From Mugil cephalus (Eukaryota > Chordata > Actinopteri > Mugiliformes > Mugilidae), in contig NC_061789.1 of NCBI RefSeq assembly GCF_022458985.1, positions 19,448,357 through 19,512,356 on the forward strand: DNA of 64,000 bases, given 5' to 3'. The notes beneath the pieces are model-generated. The model searched no databases and was not told the origin of the DNA. It worked only from the letters and a program-made list of their open reading frames with translations. A program made the position numbers and the translations under genes. Positions 53,905-64,000 of the stretch are shown one piece after another; within the stretch, counting starts at the first letter, position 1, and the number at the start of each line of letters is the position of its first letter.

Positions 53905-56465
53905 CTGTAAAACATGACATAATTTTTTAAGAAAAATTGCCTTTAGATGAGTGTTTTAAAAGGCTTTTTCAGTCAATGACATGCACAACAGGCCTAAAAG
54001 GCAAATTAGAATTTCATGATTTGTTTGAGCTGCTGTTCATTGTGGTTCACTCTGAGGATTGTTTGTTTTTCAAGATAAAGACAGTTTTAAGAAAATAGTT
54101 TCCCCTTTGTTTAAAATTCTGTTTAAATGTTGATTTTGTTTAAATTATTTACTGCTTTGAGTTTGTGAGGAACATTTGGCCTTCACTTACAAATGTTACA
54201 TATAATCATTTCATTTACTTTTGCTTTACAACCAAATTATGTTCCTGTTTATATTCTGAACAAGGAAACATAATTTAATGTCGCAATCACAGAGCCTCCC
54301 CACTGTTTCCCACACTAAAGAAAACAGCTTTAACATTTTGACAAATGTCTGCCGTTGACACTCACCTAAATGTGTTAACGACTGGAAAATGATCTCAAAT
54401 TTTATCATGGAGATAAAAGCCCTTACTTGTTTTCACTGCCTGTCCTTGCACCTCATGTACTCAGCCCATTTAAGTACAAGAGAGGGGAAAAGAAAATGTG
54501 TTCCTAAACTTACCTTTGTAACTTGTGTTTACCTTGTATTAATACCAAGTTCCCCCAGGGCAGTTTGAGTTATTTTGGAACTGGACAAGACTATGCCAAG
54601 TCAAAAGAATTTGAAATAAATGCACCCTACAAGTCTAAACGTGCTCTGAAAAGAAATATCCAGACAGTGCATTTCCTCAAGTGAACATTTTGAGTTTTGG
54701 GTATTTCCAAGCTGAAACAGAAAGTAGCCTCTAAATAGCGTAACGTAATACACGGTGTCAGTGTGTACAAGTGACAAGTCAAACAACTAGTTTGAAAAAC
54801 TTGGACGATCACTCTTGTGATACTGTCAGAACTTCCGGCTTGGCTGGCATGTTGTCATGGAGCGAGGAAAACATGAAATGTGACTTATCTAATCTGTCAG
54901 CTGATCAAAGAGCAGTGTAGAACATACCAGCACAGTTTGAGCTTTTTTCTTGAGAATGTGTTCACAGAGTGTTGGACTGAGGATCATGTATTACACAGGA
55001 CTGTGAATGATTTGTAGTAGGCAGCAAGAACAGTCAGGTCTGTGCCAGCATAGGATTGGAATGTGAACTGATTGATTAAGAAAGTTTCTGTTCCATAAAT
55101 GTCATTCCCATAACAGAGCAGTCTTAAATATGTCTTTCCAAGTATATACTACTTCAACTTCTTTGAAGATGTATTGGGAATTTGACCAAAATGGAAAAGT
55201 CTGATAAATTTTTAAAAATATATACATATATAAATTTGAAGTACAAACCTGGTGCTCCGCAGTCTAAGTCTGAGTGAGATAGTAGGCAGGTGTATTGACT
55301 CCTTGTGTCCTTAGGAAGAATCCAGTTCAAGATAACAAATGTAGCCCAAGAAATATTCCTTAAAATGTGAAAGTTTCAGTTCAGTTTTCCACACATGGTT
55401 GTCTAAACACCGCTCCAGTGATTTCAGTGAGATGACCGCTTCTCAGATGACCTGTGACTGTGAAACCCGGTGCCATGTAAATGACTGTAAGGAGAAGCTC
55501 ATAGTGAAACTGTGAAAACTCCACGCCCATTTTTTTATGCAGGCTTTGGTCTCGTTCCGGTACTCCCACACATACACTTGCCAAACCCTTTCTTCACTTG
55601 TTAACATTAGTTCTCATATTCTAGTCTATGTTTCCTGGGCTGAACTTCCTGTCTTACTTAGTCACAGTGATACATACTCTAGAGCGTTGTAACCTTGGTC
55701 TCTCCTCTGTCCTATACCACATTCCAGTGGATTTAGGGAAGGTGTGTTCACACTTGTCTTGCCTCGAGGCAAAACAGACAATGATTTAAACCGACTCAAT
55801 TCGTCTTTAACAGGTATAACCACCACCTCCTGTTCTTCTGTTCTCATATCAGTCAGTTCAGAAGTATTCCCAGTTTCCTGCTCTCTGACCTACAGATAAG
55901 ACATATTTACTTGACTCAGCAGTTGATGACAACCAGGACACATTTTTTCCTCAGGCTCCACCTGCTATAAACTACCACCAACATAATTTTCTACTTCCTT
56001 ATCTTTAAATATTGTAACATCAGCATTAGCAAAACTAAACTGCAGATAACATTCATCAATTCAGCAACATTCCATGTGGATGTGTTGTATAATGAAACTT
56101 AAGTTACACTTTATCATTGTGTTTCGGAAAGATGTTTGAAAACGATAACTATTTTTATTTCATCATAGAATTAGGAGCTTATCTACTCAATGAGTTTACA
56201 ACAAAATTAACTTACTGGCAGTGATCATTTCCTTGATTAATAATAAATGATGTATTTACCAGGATGTACAACGCAGCACTTGCAGTATAAGCAATAAAAT
56301 GGTTATGATGTAAATTTGATTAGACTGCAACAAGTTTACATTGTTCATGGAATGTGCAATAAACAACTATGTACATACCTTCATATACAAAGGGCCAGAC
56401 TGAGCTCTTGGTGAAGACTAAGACAGCAGTGCACAATTGGATTGTTGATTCTCCATGAAATAAAA
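53905..56465. other. Intergenic region upstream of the TMEM265-like gene
   Basis: AT-rich DNA with no convincing exon or repeat by eye. The non-coding 5' exon implied by the acceptor at 53905 should lie here but could not be placed. Confidence 0.4.
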
Positions 56466-56690
56466 GTCATAGATCAGCCACAACATTAAAAACACCGATT
56501 GGAGAAGTAAATAACATTTACCATCTTGTGACAATTCAATGTTTGGCTGGGAAACTTTTGGATCTGGTAGTCATGAGGATGTGAACGTAGACCAGATCAG
56601 GCACACCCATCCCATAACAGTGACACTCCTTGATTTCAGCAGCCACCCCCAGCAGGATGGAGTGTGACACATCTGTGGGATCCACAGGAA
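56466..56690 (+). mobile_element. Internally deleted Tc1-type transposon
   Basis: TAGATCAGCCACAACATTAA at about 56463-56485 matches the terminal inverted repeat of a Tc1-like family abundant in percomorph fish. The sequence then jumps into decayed transposase: WETFGSGSHEDVNVDQIR at about 56548-56602, and later FSSHPQQDG, which resembles the GLFQQDNAP block around the second catalytic Asp. The middle and 3' end are lost. It is a different Tc1 family from the relic in hsd3b7. Confidence 0.75.
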
Positions 56691-56939
56691 ATAGAACAAT
56701 AGAATATATATATAGGTCAACTCACTGGTAGCAAGGGGTTATTTATGTAGTCAACAAATAAACAAAGTACTTGACACAAAAACTTGGTCAACAAGTTTAT
56801 GTAAATAATTTCCTTGAGGGTGAAATGTGTAGTAATTGGTAATTGGTAATATTTGAGGATAATAGGAGGGATACATATATAGAATTTCGTTCCATTCATG
56901 CATTCAGACAAGGATCGAGCACGGGATCAATACCGCTGT

Positions 56940-57180
56940 AATAGCCCCGCCTCAAACTTTCCATCCACCAATAGGAAATTGAGAGGCACTGAGGGCGGAA
57001 AGAATCCGGAAGCGTCTTAGAGAAAAACAAAACACGAGAAGAGGACACGTCGGTCGTTAACCAAAACACTCTGTTGTTTCATTTGAGCTTTAGTTAAATA
57101 TATCCCAGTGAATTGTACACTGCATAATTGTGTTTGCTTTTATCGTCTTCATCCCTGTGTTTGTTCATCCTAACAGTCGA
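56940..57180 (+). promoter_or_regulatory. rusf1: rusf1 promoter and 5' UTR
   Basis: A GC box CCCCGCCTC (about 56946-56954), a CCAAT box in CACCAATAGG (about 56967), and an ETS site CCGGAAGCG (about 57006) are grouped within 70 bp. There is no TATA box, typical of a housekeeping promoter. CTAACAG just before the start codon could be an acceptor, so the 5' UTR may be spliced. Confidence 0.55.
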
Positions 57181-60056
57181 ATGGAGAAAGATCCGTGTGT
57201 AGTTTTAGCTACAGAGAGGTATGGCAGTGCAGAATCCTGGAAGTATTTAGCAAAGGATGGAGTGATGGAGAGGAGGAGAGATGGGGCTGAAGGCAAATCG
57301 AGAGGAAACTCTGTTGTTGGAGTTTTTAAAGTAAGGATTAATTAGTCTTGTGTGTTCCTACACTGGATGTCCATACACTCATACACCGCCTACATTTGAT
57401 TTCAGAGTGTCTTCCTGCCTCAGGGCTATCCAGAGAGTGTCAGTGACGATTATCTGCAGTACCAGTTTTGGGATACAGTACAGGTACAGTAGAGGATGCA
57501 TTGGACCCTATGAGAGACTTTTGCCATCTCCATCAATAAAAAAAAAAAAAAACTCTCATGTCTCTGTCAGGCTTTCTCCAGCTCCCTCTCAGGGACTCTG
57601 GCCACTCAAGCTTCACTCAAAGGTGTTGGTGTAGGAAACCAAGAGGCGACAGTAGCTGCAGCTACAGTTACCTGGTTATTAAGAGGTAAAACCTTCCGAG
57701 GTTCTGTTGATTATACTTGCTTCATTTTCTTCCAGGTGTTTCAGTAACTTAATATATTCCTCCTGCAGATGGAACCGGCATGTTGGGAAGAATCCTCTTT
57801 GCCTGGCGGAAGGGGTAGGCTCAGATTCCTGCTCTTTAGGCATTCCAACACAATTTCACATTGAGTTTTATAATTGGTGGAATGAATAAATGCTTCTGTG
57901 TCAGATCACTTTCTCTGCCTTTGTTCCAGGAATAAGCTGGACTCTGAGGCCAAAAAATGGAGGTATGCACTGAATTTTGAGGTCCAGTTATTACAGTGGA
58001 ACCTTCTGACGTCTTTTCCTTTAATTCCCGATCAGACTTTTTGCTGACGGTCTCAACGACATTGCCATGTTCATGGAAATATTGGCTCCTTACTTTCCTG
58101 CTTTCTTCACCTTGATTGTGTGCACTGCAGGAGTATTCAAGGTAAAAAACAACAACTAATTAAATGGGATTGAGTTTAAAATTGCAGGTTTGCCTTTTAT
58201 TATTCATTCAATTAAAAGAGAATCTGTTGCATTATTATACTACTCTGTGTAACTGATTCCCGAGGACTTTTATGGTGGGTTTAGACTCAAGTTATTCTCA
58301 GTAAACACAATTATCTCTATTAAGTCTGATGATAACTTTACAGTTTGCGAAATCTGGAAACTGTAAAACTCTTGACATGAAGTTGCTTTTAGTAATGTAA
58401 GCACACACTAAAAAGTTACCGCTGACATTCTGCTGAATGTTTGTCCTCTTCAGTCTATTGTTGGAGTAGCAGGAGGTGCCACCAGAGCTGCTCTGACTGT
58501 TCATCAGGCTCGCAGAGACAACATGGCCGATATCTCTGCCAAAGATGGCAGTCAGGTAACTGTTTATCAGACTGTTCATCGTGTCAGTTAAGAAAGCACA
58601 TACACTAGGTAGAGTATTTTATACATAAGAAGTATAAAGGCTTTCACAGCTGACATTTTGACCTAACATCCGTGAAACACAGATTTTTACTTATGATCCT
58701 GGCACGTGTCTGTTGCAGAGTGAAGCAGCATTTATTTTACACTTCACTATGACATTTGAACAGTTACAAATAAAGTTACAAAATCACAATAACACGTTTC
58801 TTGATTTCCTACAGGAGACTTTAGTGAACCTGGCTGGACTGTTGGTCAGTTTGATACTCATTCCACTTGTCACTGACAATCCGGTGTAAGTACCAACATA
58901 TATGGATAATACTGAGAGTACTAATTGTACTGTTAATGCGTTCAGTGTGTGTTATATCTTTAATGTCATTCACCTCCCGCTCCTTACTTCTTTTTGCTCC
59001 TCAGATTGACTCTCAGCCTCTTCTTCCTCTTCACCCTCCTCCATCTTTTTGCCAACTATAAGGCTGTGCGTTCAGTTGTCATGGAAACCTTAAACGAGGC
59101 ACGGCTTTCCATCATGTTACAGCAGTACCTGAGCGGCAAACAAATCCTGAGTCCACTACAGGCCAATCAGAGAGAACCTGTCTTCTTCGGTACAAAAACA
59201 TACGATTCATGTTTGTTAGTTTTTTCCTTTTCAAGACCGCTCTTTTACTGACCACCGAAGAACCAATTGTGTTCAGTCTGCACATATTCTTATATTATCT
59301 GTGTTTGTCAGAGTTTGGGAAAACTGTCCCAGTCAGACTCGGAGTTAGGCTGCAAGAGGTTGTACAGAGGTAATTTCATTTTTACATTTCAAGTGGCTAA
59401 CTTTTAAAGGTCAACACAATTTGATTAATCTCATTTTATTTTGCAGCCCAGATGAGCTTAATTTGGCTTTGAAGGAAAACAACATGCCTTACCTCTTGGG
59501 AGTCAGAAATGGTATTTCAACTTCCTTCACAGAGCAACTGTTTATGTAAGAGCCAGGAGTTAAGGAGTTTTCCTCACTCTGCTGTCTTTGTTGTAGGCTG
59601 CGTATGCGTTTGTTTGGGACCGGAAGCATCAGTACACGATGAGATCAGAGCAATGTGCCAGGCTGTGTGGCTCAGCGGCATGTTGAGTCGTCCAGCATCC
59701 AAAGAGCCTAAACAGAAAAGTGAGCATTTACCTCCCGTCATTTGTATTACAAATTGGTTTAAATATTACACTACTATTACACTACACTACATACTTCACT
59801 ACTTTTTTTTTAAAGGTCCATGGGAAATGGTGCATGAGAGTCACAAGCTGATGGATGGCATTTTCAATCCATTCCTCAAAGGTGAGCATATGCAAAGTGG
59901 TTTTAACCTACAAATCATTTAAGTTTTCGCATTTCTAACAGAAACACGGTTCAACCAATATAATCTCCAGGTATTGAAGCTGCAGGATGGGATGTAAAGC
60001 GAACTCTGCTGAACTGGGATGAGTGGAGAGTTGAGTGGAAGACTAAGAGCCACTGA
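57181..60056 (+). CDS. rusf1: RUS family member 1 (DUF647; C16orf58 orthologue; 14 coding exons)
   Basis: Coding exons are 57181-57330, 57406-57483, 57571-57685, 57769-57814, 57930-57962, 58036-58141, 58454-58555, 58815-58885, 59005-59189, 59312-59369, 59447-59511, 59597-59719, 59816-59881 and 59971-60056. They join in frame to 427 residues; human is 468. The DUF647 core is strongly conserved: VFLPQGYPESVSDDYLQYQF, GTGMLGRILFAW, LFADGLNDIAMFMEI, and VAGGATRAALTVHQARRDNM followed by AKDGSQETLVNLAG. Hydrophobic stretches (LAPYFPAFFTLIV, LLVSLILIPLV, LSLFFLFTLLHLF) suggest membrane association. The family is named after plant ROOT UV-B SENSITIVE proteins; the animal role is not established. An in-frame ATG further 5' is not used because ACAGTCGAATGG begins the exon and matches the short family N-terminus. 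Confidence 0.95.
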
Positions 60057-60094
60057 GCATCCATTTCTCACCGTTTATATATCGTTGTATGTTT

Positions 60095-60100
60095 ATTAAA
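60095..60100 (+). terminator. rusf1: Polyadenylation signal ATTAAA of rusf1
   Basis: Common variant hexamer 39 bp after the stop codon. No AATAAA occurs before it. Confidence 0.5.
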
Positions 60101-60625
60101 ACAATTATATTTTCAAGAACCCTGTTGTTGATTGATTCTTTCAGTTTTAATTTGAATAAGTATGATTCAAGTAGAGAAAAATAATGTATACTGCTTAAAA
60201 GGCCACGGCCGACAACCAGTGTACTTCAAAGAAAATATGATTCGCCTTCTATTCAAGGGGGCAGTACTGAGCTTTTTTAACCAACACCACGAAGAAGAAG
60301 AGGTACCATCAACATCCGTTGATATGGCTATAATGGCAAGTTAATAAAACCCTATATGTTGATCATGTGCTTCTATCGAAATAAATATAATAAGTTTCAC
60401 TTGGCGTTGAATATAGGTAATTTAGTAGATGGCAGCAGAAACACAAAAAATAAATCTTTCGTATTTTCCACGTTTGTCGCTAAAAGTCATGACGAGGGGT
60501 TATAGTATTTTGAAAATACTAACCGGATGTAGAAGCATTGCTAACTTTACGCACGATTTAACAACTTTAGCCTTAGCAACAAAAGTCTCGTTATTTGGCC
60601 GCAAATTGGCAGATATTGTGTAAAA
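60101..60625 (+). promoter_or_regulatory. Spacer and probable promoter of the THAP gene
   Basis: GGGGGCAGTACTGAGC at about 60256 and ACCAACACCACGAAGAAGAAG at about 60281-60301 resemble a fish 5'-gene repeat with a GAAGAAGAAG end, as upstream of cd2bp2. An ETS-like CCGGATGT lies at about 60523. The start codon at 60626 follows directly without an acceptor, so this is 5' UTR and promoter DNA. Confidence 0.4.
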
Positions 60626-62142
60626 ATGGGACGCTATAAATGTGCATTCAACTGCGAGAACTCCAATGATGCAGATGTTAAGTTTTTCAAGTAAGTGTTC
60701 AATATTTCTTGCAGTTAACCAACACGACATTTATGACCAACATATTTGTGAAAAAAACAGGTAAGGTAGCTAACGAAAGTATAGCTTGTCTCATGATTTA
60801 ATTTTAAATTTATTTGGATTCACTGATTTTAAAAAACGGCATATGGTGACAGCGCTTTCTGCAGGAGTCTAGCTGACGTCTCTAACACGGTGTCTTTCTG
60901 CATACATGGAGTGCTGCTGTTACTTGGAGGCAGGGACATACTGCTGGACCCACCAATGAAAATGAACACCAGCTTTTTCCATAATGAAACACCAACTAAC
61001 AACAACGTAGGATAGTTAGGATAAAATATGAGGGCGCAAGTATGCAATAATACATGGATTAATAATAAACCCAATGTCACGCGTTTTGATCAGTGAGAAT
61101 AACATAGCGTTCAATGTTGTGGTTGACATTTGCTCACTTTTTTTAATGAGCTATGTGTTACTGCAGGTTCCCCCTCTACAATCCCCGAAAACTTAAGAAA
61201 TGGCTTATCAACATGAAGTGGAAGGACTGGACTCCGACTCGCTTCTCTGTGCTGTGCATCAATCATTTTGAGGAACAGTACATTGACAGAACTGGCAAAT
61301 GTGTGAAACTTAAAGAAGATGCGGTTCCCACCATATTTCCAATCACTGATAACGCCCAGAAAAAGGTTTGTTTATCGGAGATACTATGTGTCAGTAGATC
61401 ATTTCAAAATACAACATAAAAAAGACAACTCAAAATCTCTCACAGGCCAGTAGCTTCTTTAAAGTATCTTCTTAGTCATTTATTGTGTTTTATCTTATGC
61501 AGCTACTATCAATGTCTTTCTGATACAGGCTCCCGTCAACCCGAGACGTAAGAGACACAAGGTGAGACTCAAGTCGACATTCAACTGTTGAAATGAGTCA
61601 GTAGTTATTTGTGGTCAAGTGGAGTGTTTTTTTTGTTGTTGTTGTTGTTGTTTTTTAGAGATGTTACTGTCAACCTGCTCTCCCTTCATGGTAGTATACT
61701 AATGATGCACAACCACAGCACAACATATGAACATGTTGTTTCCCCAAAAGCTAAAAGAAAGGCAGCTGGTGGATTTTCTTGAAGACGTGTCACCACTCAT
61801 CCAGTTGACTTGGAGTCTGGTGAGGAGTGTACATGGATGAGTGGTGGCATGTCAGAATCCAGCAAATCCAGTTGTTCTGGTTTTGCATGGTTTTTGTTAT
61901 TTATTTTTTTTTTGACACACCATGTTAAAGAATGTTCACAGAATGTGTGTTGTTTCTTTGTATCGTGAACCCAGGCACTTGCTGATAAAGCATCAGAGAA
62001 AGATTCACCTCAGTCTACAGCAGCCACTCCCACTACAGCAAAGCACAGCACCCAGAACAAAGAAACTAGCCAGACAGAGCAGGAGCCGCCTGGGTATGTA
62101 ATTACAGATACAGGTCGGGAGGCTTTGGACTCTCTTCTCTAG
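60626..62142 (+). CDS. THAP-domain protein (C-terminal extent uncertain)
   Basis: Certain exons are 60626-60690, 61167-61365 and 61529-61561. They encode MGRYKCAFNCEN and a full THAP zinc finger: C6, C10, C52, H55, with invariant P24, W34, F56 and the AVPTIF box (74-79). After a basic NPRRKRHK come two tentative exons: 61751-61819 (phase 0 at both ends, LKERQLVDFLEDVS) and 61975-62142 (ADKASEKDSPQST, ending TAG). If 61975 instead ends at the donor after 62093, the gene continues past what I can see. Skipping 61751-61819 leaves the frame intact, and that exon overlaps repeat DNA. THAP proteins bind specific DNA through this finger. Which THAP (1-12) is not decidable; the finger looks nearest THAP5 by eye. 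Confidence 0.75.
61784..61853. repeat. 20-bp inverted repeat in the THAP gene
   Basis: GACGTGTCACCACTCATCCA (61784-61803) and TGGATGAGTGGTGGCATGTC (61834-61853) pair at 18 of 20 positions around a 30-bp loop. The left arm overlaps a TTTTCTTGAAGACGT word shared with the Penelope-like remnant at 62.5 kb, so this is transposon-derived DNA. Confidence 0.75.
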
Positions 62143-62499
62143 ACAACTCCCATCAATAATAACACACATAATAAGTCAATAATAATCCACTAATGTCACA
62201 GCAAAAAAAGGAAATGTAGGGATTCTTCATGACATCAGACAGAGATCATGGGGTTTTATTGCGTTGGTTGAAATGAACAAAGAGAAATATTGTAGTTGGG
62301 GTAAATTAGTGGTAACATTCACCTGCAGTAAATCATAGTCCAGACATTTGATTCATTAGAATGCGCAATACTTATATATCAGTGGGGAGGAATGTCCACC
62401 GCATGGTGGATGTGATTATGTGTGGTAGCCATTTTGCGTTACTGAGCTGTTGGTTTTAAATTAAGTTTTTATGTGAAGGGACAATATATGTCCAAAAGG

Positions 62500-62850
62500 T
62501 GTTGAATAAGGCAACTGGACTCGTAGAATTTTCTTGAAGACGTTTCGCCTCATCTGAGTAGCTTCTTCAGTTCTGAGAGACTAGTGGGAAGCTGAGGTTT
62601 AAATAGGAAAATCTCTAGGATTAAATCTCAGACCACCTCCTCTGTTTAGAGAAGGTTTTTCCACTTTGACATAGAGGCTTCCTTTACTCCCCTCTCAAAC
62701 CATCTGACTTCTCTGGCCAGGACGTTTGTATCTTCAAAAGAGTGTCCTTTGTCCTTCAGGTGGAGGTGGACTGCTGAGTAATGCCCTGATGAGCTGGCTC
62801 TCCTGTGTTGAGCCATGCGTTTGTGGATGGGTTGTTTGGTTTCACCAATC
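62500..62850 (-). mobile_element. Penelope-like retroelement fragment with GIY-YIG nuclease C-terminus
   Basis: On the minus strand the DNA reads KQPIHKRMAQHRRASSSGHY, then AVHLHLKDKGHSFED and VRWFERGVKEA. After a one-base shift near 62675 it continues VEKPSLNRGGGLRFN. This is the tail of the GIY-YIG endonuclease domain common in fish Penelope-like elements. The 62527-62580 stretch, with TTTTCTTGAAGACGTTTCGC and TAGCTTCTTCAGTTCTGAGA, is the non-coding end usually seen beside it. It is truncated and dead. Confidence 0.78.
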
Positions 62851-62857
62851 AGAATCA

Positions 62858-62905
62858 GAATTACTTTATTGATCCCAGGGGGGAATTACTTTTCGTTACA
62901 GCCGC
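62858..62905 (+). repeat. Teleost retroposon 3'-tail-like word
   Basis: CAGAATCAGAATTACTTTAT followed by TGATCCCAGGGGGGAATTAC is a word I recall at the 3' ends of many fish LINE/SINE copies. It directly abuts the Penelope-like fragment. The family is not assigned. Confidence 0.5.
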
Positions 62906-63224
62906 TCCGTTTGATGTGTTTCCCCTCCTTTTCCTTTCCAATCTGTCTTGTAGGTACAGTCTTCGCTCTGTGCTGGAGGGTTCTGATGATTCCTAGTTTC
63001 AAATGATAAATGCTGGTCAGTGTGGGTAGGTCTGCCATATATTATCAATGTTGAGGCAATATATGATTTTCAAACCAAAAAAAGAGACCCTGGAAGATAG
63101 TAGAAGACTTCTGTTAATGGTCAACAAACAAGGTCTGGTTAACAAGCAGGCAATTGTACTGGGCCCTGAAATGTTCACTCTGTGGCACAAGCCTTTTTTA
63201 TTGCGTTTCTTTTTGGGATTTTTG

Positions 63225-63722
63225 CCCTACAAAAGATCTTTCTTTTTTTGTGGTGATCTGAAACTTCTGCATAGTCATGGTCCACTTCTGCCTCCTCACT
63301 GGATGTATGGGTTTCAACACCCACTACTTCCTGACCTCTCTAGAAGATATGTGCAGAAGGATACTCAGGTTAGCATGGCCAAATCACACTACATGTTTCA
63401 TTATAAGGTCTATAAGTAAATTGGCAAAACCTCAAATGTTGGCACTCAAAAAAAATATGCTAGTTTTAACTTAAATATACAAGTTTACTCTGGGCTTGGT
63501 CCGTTTGGCACTAGCATGGCACCCTGCATGCTGATCTTCTATCTTTTTTTGTGTTGATGTGAAACTGCTGCGTAGTCATGGTCCACTTCTGTCCCCTCAC
63601 TGGGTGTGTACTTGGTTTCATAACACCCACTCCTTCCTGACCTCTTTCTCTAAAAGTTATGGGTGCTCAGGTTGGGATGGCCAAATTATGCTACATGTTT
63701 CATTATAAGGTCACAACCAGCA
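63225..63722 (+). repeat. Tandem duplication of a ~300-bp unit
   Basis: Copies at about 63225-63420 and 63527-63722 share TAGTCATGGTCCACTTCTG, CCTCACTGG, ACACCCACT, TTCCTGACCTCT, GGATACTCAGG/GGGTGCTCAGG and CTACATGTTTCATTATAAGG, at a constant offset of about 301 bp. The 123-codon frame over the first copy is broken in the second copy and resembles no protein that I know. Confidence 0.8.
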
Positions 63723-64000
63723 GTCTCTAGGTGACACAGTTCATTCTGGTTAACCCTTTTAGTAAAATCTTGTTTATACTGACAATATGGGTTTTGCAAA
63801 AAATGTTAAAGCTTTGTTTGTAGATAGTGACACCTTGGTTGCAACACTAAACAGCCGGTCGGAAAGTTTATTTAATGACCACATTAAATACTGTGCCTGC
63901 CTGTCATTTCAGGTTCAGTGCATGACTGTTTGTGACACATTAACTTTCAGCATATGGGTATGTGCCTGTAAATGTTTCTGCATTCAGTTTCATTCCTTCG
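63723..64000. other. Non-coding DNA at the window end
   Basis: No gene, repeat or regulatory pattern recognised. Confidence 0.4.

Noticed and set aside
53903-53920. Upstream in-frame ATG for the TMEM265-like gene (MSCFTE...)
   Set aside because: It lies in intron sequence before the TTTTACAG acceptor. The ATG at 53900-53902 is the first in the exon.
57130-57180. Upstream in-frame ATG giving a hydrophobic leader on rusf1
   Set aside because: The leader does not match the family N-terminus, and a likely splice acceptor separates it from the ATG at 57181.
62805-63006. Two 63-codon frames after the Penelope-like fragment
   Set aside because: They start inside the antisense transposon sequence and cross the retroposon tail. 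No protein resemblance.
63048-63419. 123-codon frame at the window end
   Set aside because: It overlaps the 300-bp tandem repeat. The second copy breaks the frame, and no homology was recognised.

Overview
This window is vertebrate nuclear DNA and almost certainly a teleost fish. Every gene is split by GT-AG introns. Intergenic DNA is AT-rich with long microsatellites and several repeat families I recognise from fish: two Tc1-type transposon remnants, a Penelope-like GIY-YIG fragment and several dispersed retroposon-like tails. The species cannot be named from sequence alone; the repeat mix looks percomorph (inference).

Layout: hsd3b7 (+, 757-9990), tbc1d10b (+, 13654-19011), mylpf (-, 23022-26030), a sesquipedalian/PHETA-like PH-domain gene (-, 30864-32066), cd2bp2 (+, 34526-42180), prr14 (+, 44442-51313), a TMEM265-like two-helix membrane protein (-, 53063-53902), rusf1/C16orf58 (+, 57181-60056) and a THAP-domain gene (+, 60626 to about 62142). 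For the first eight I resolved every coding exon by hand. Frames join across all junctions and give proteins of 366, 920, 170, 262, 377, 1297, 125 and 427 residues. The THAP gene is firm for three exons, and its 3' end is uncertain.

HSD3B7, TBC1D10B, MYLPF, CD2BP2, PRR14, TMEM265 and RUSF1 all lie in human 16p11.2, so this is a conserved syntenic block. The genes are not a pathway. They cover bile-acid synthesis (hsd3b7), Rab GTPase control (tbc1d10b), fast muscle contraction (mylpf), endosome recycling (PHETA-like), spliceosome assembly (cd2bp2), heterochromatin-lamina tethering (prr14), membrane proteins (TMEM265-like, rusf1) and DNA binding (THAP).

The DNA between genes holds the less ordinary material: a decayed 1.35-kb coiled-coil gene built of 21-bp heptad repeats, antisense in the first cd2bp2 intron; a hAT-type BED-finger relic in the same intron; a perfect 13-bp-stem hairpin beside a MEF2/E-box cluster upstream of mylpf; a 146-bp MITE-like element with 20-bp inverted ends after prr14; several local duplications; and a possible repeat-derived exon in the THAP gene. 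I found no tRNA, rRNA or CRISPR, and no convincing undescribed multi-gene system.
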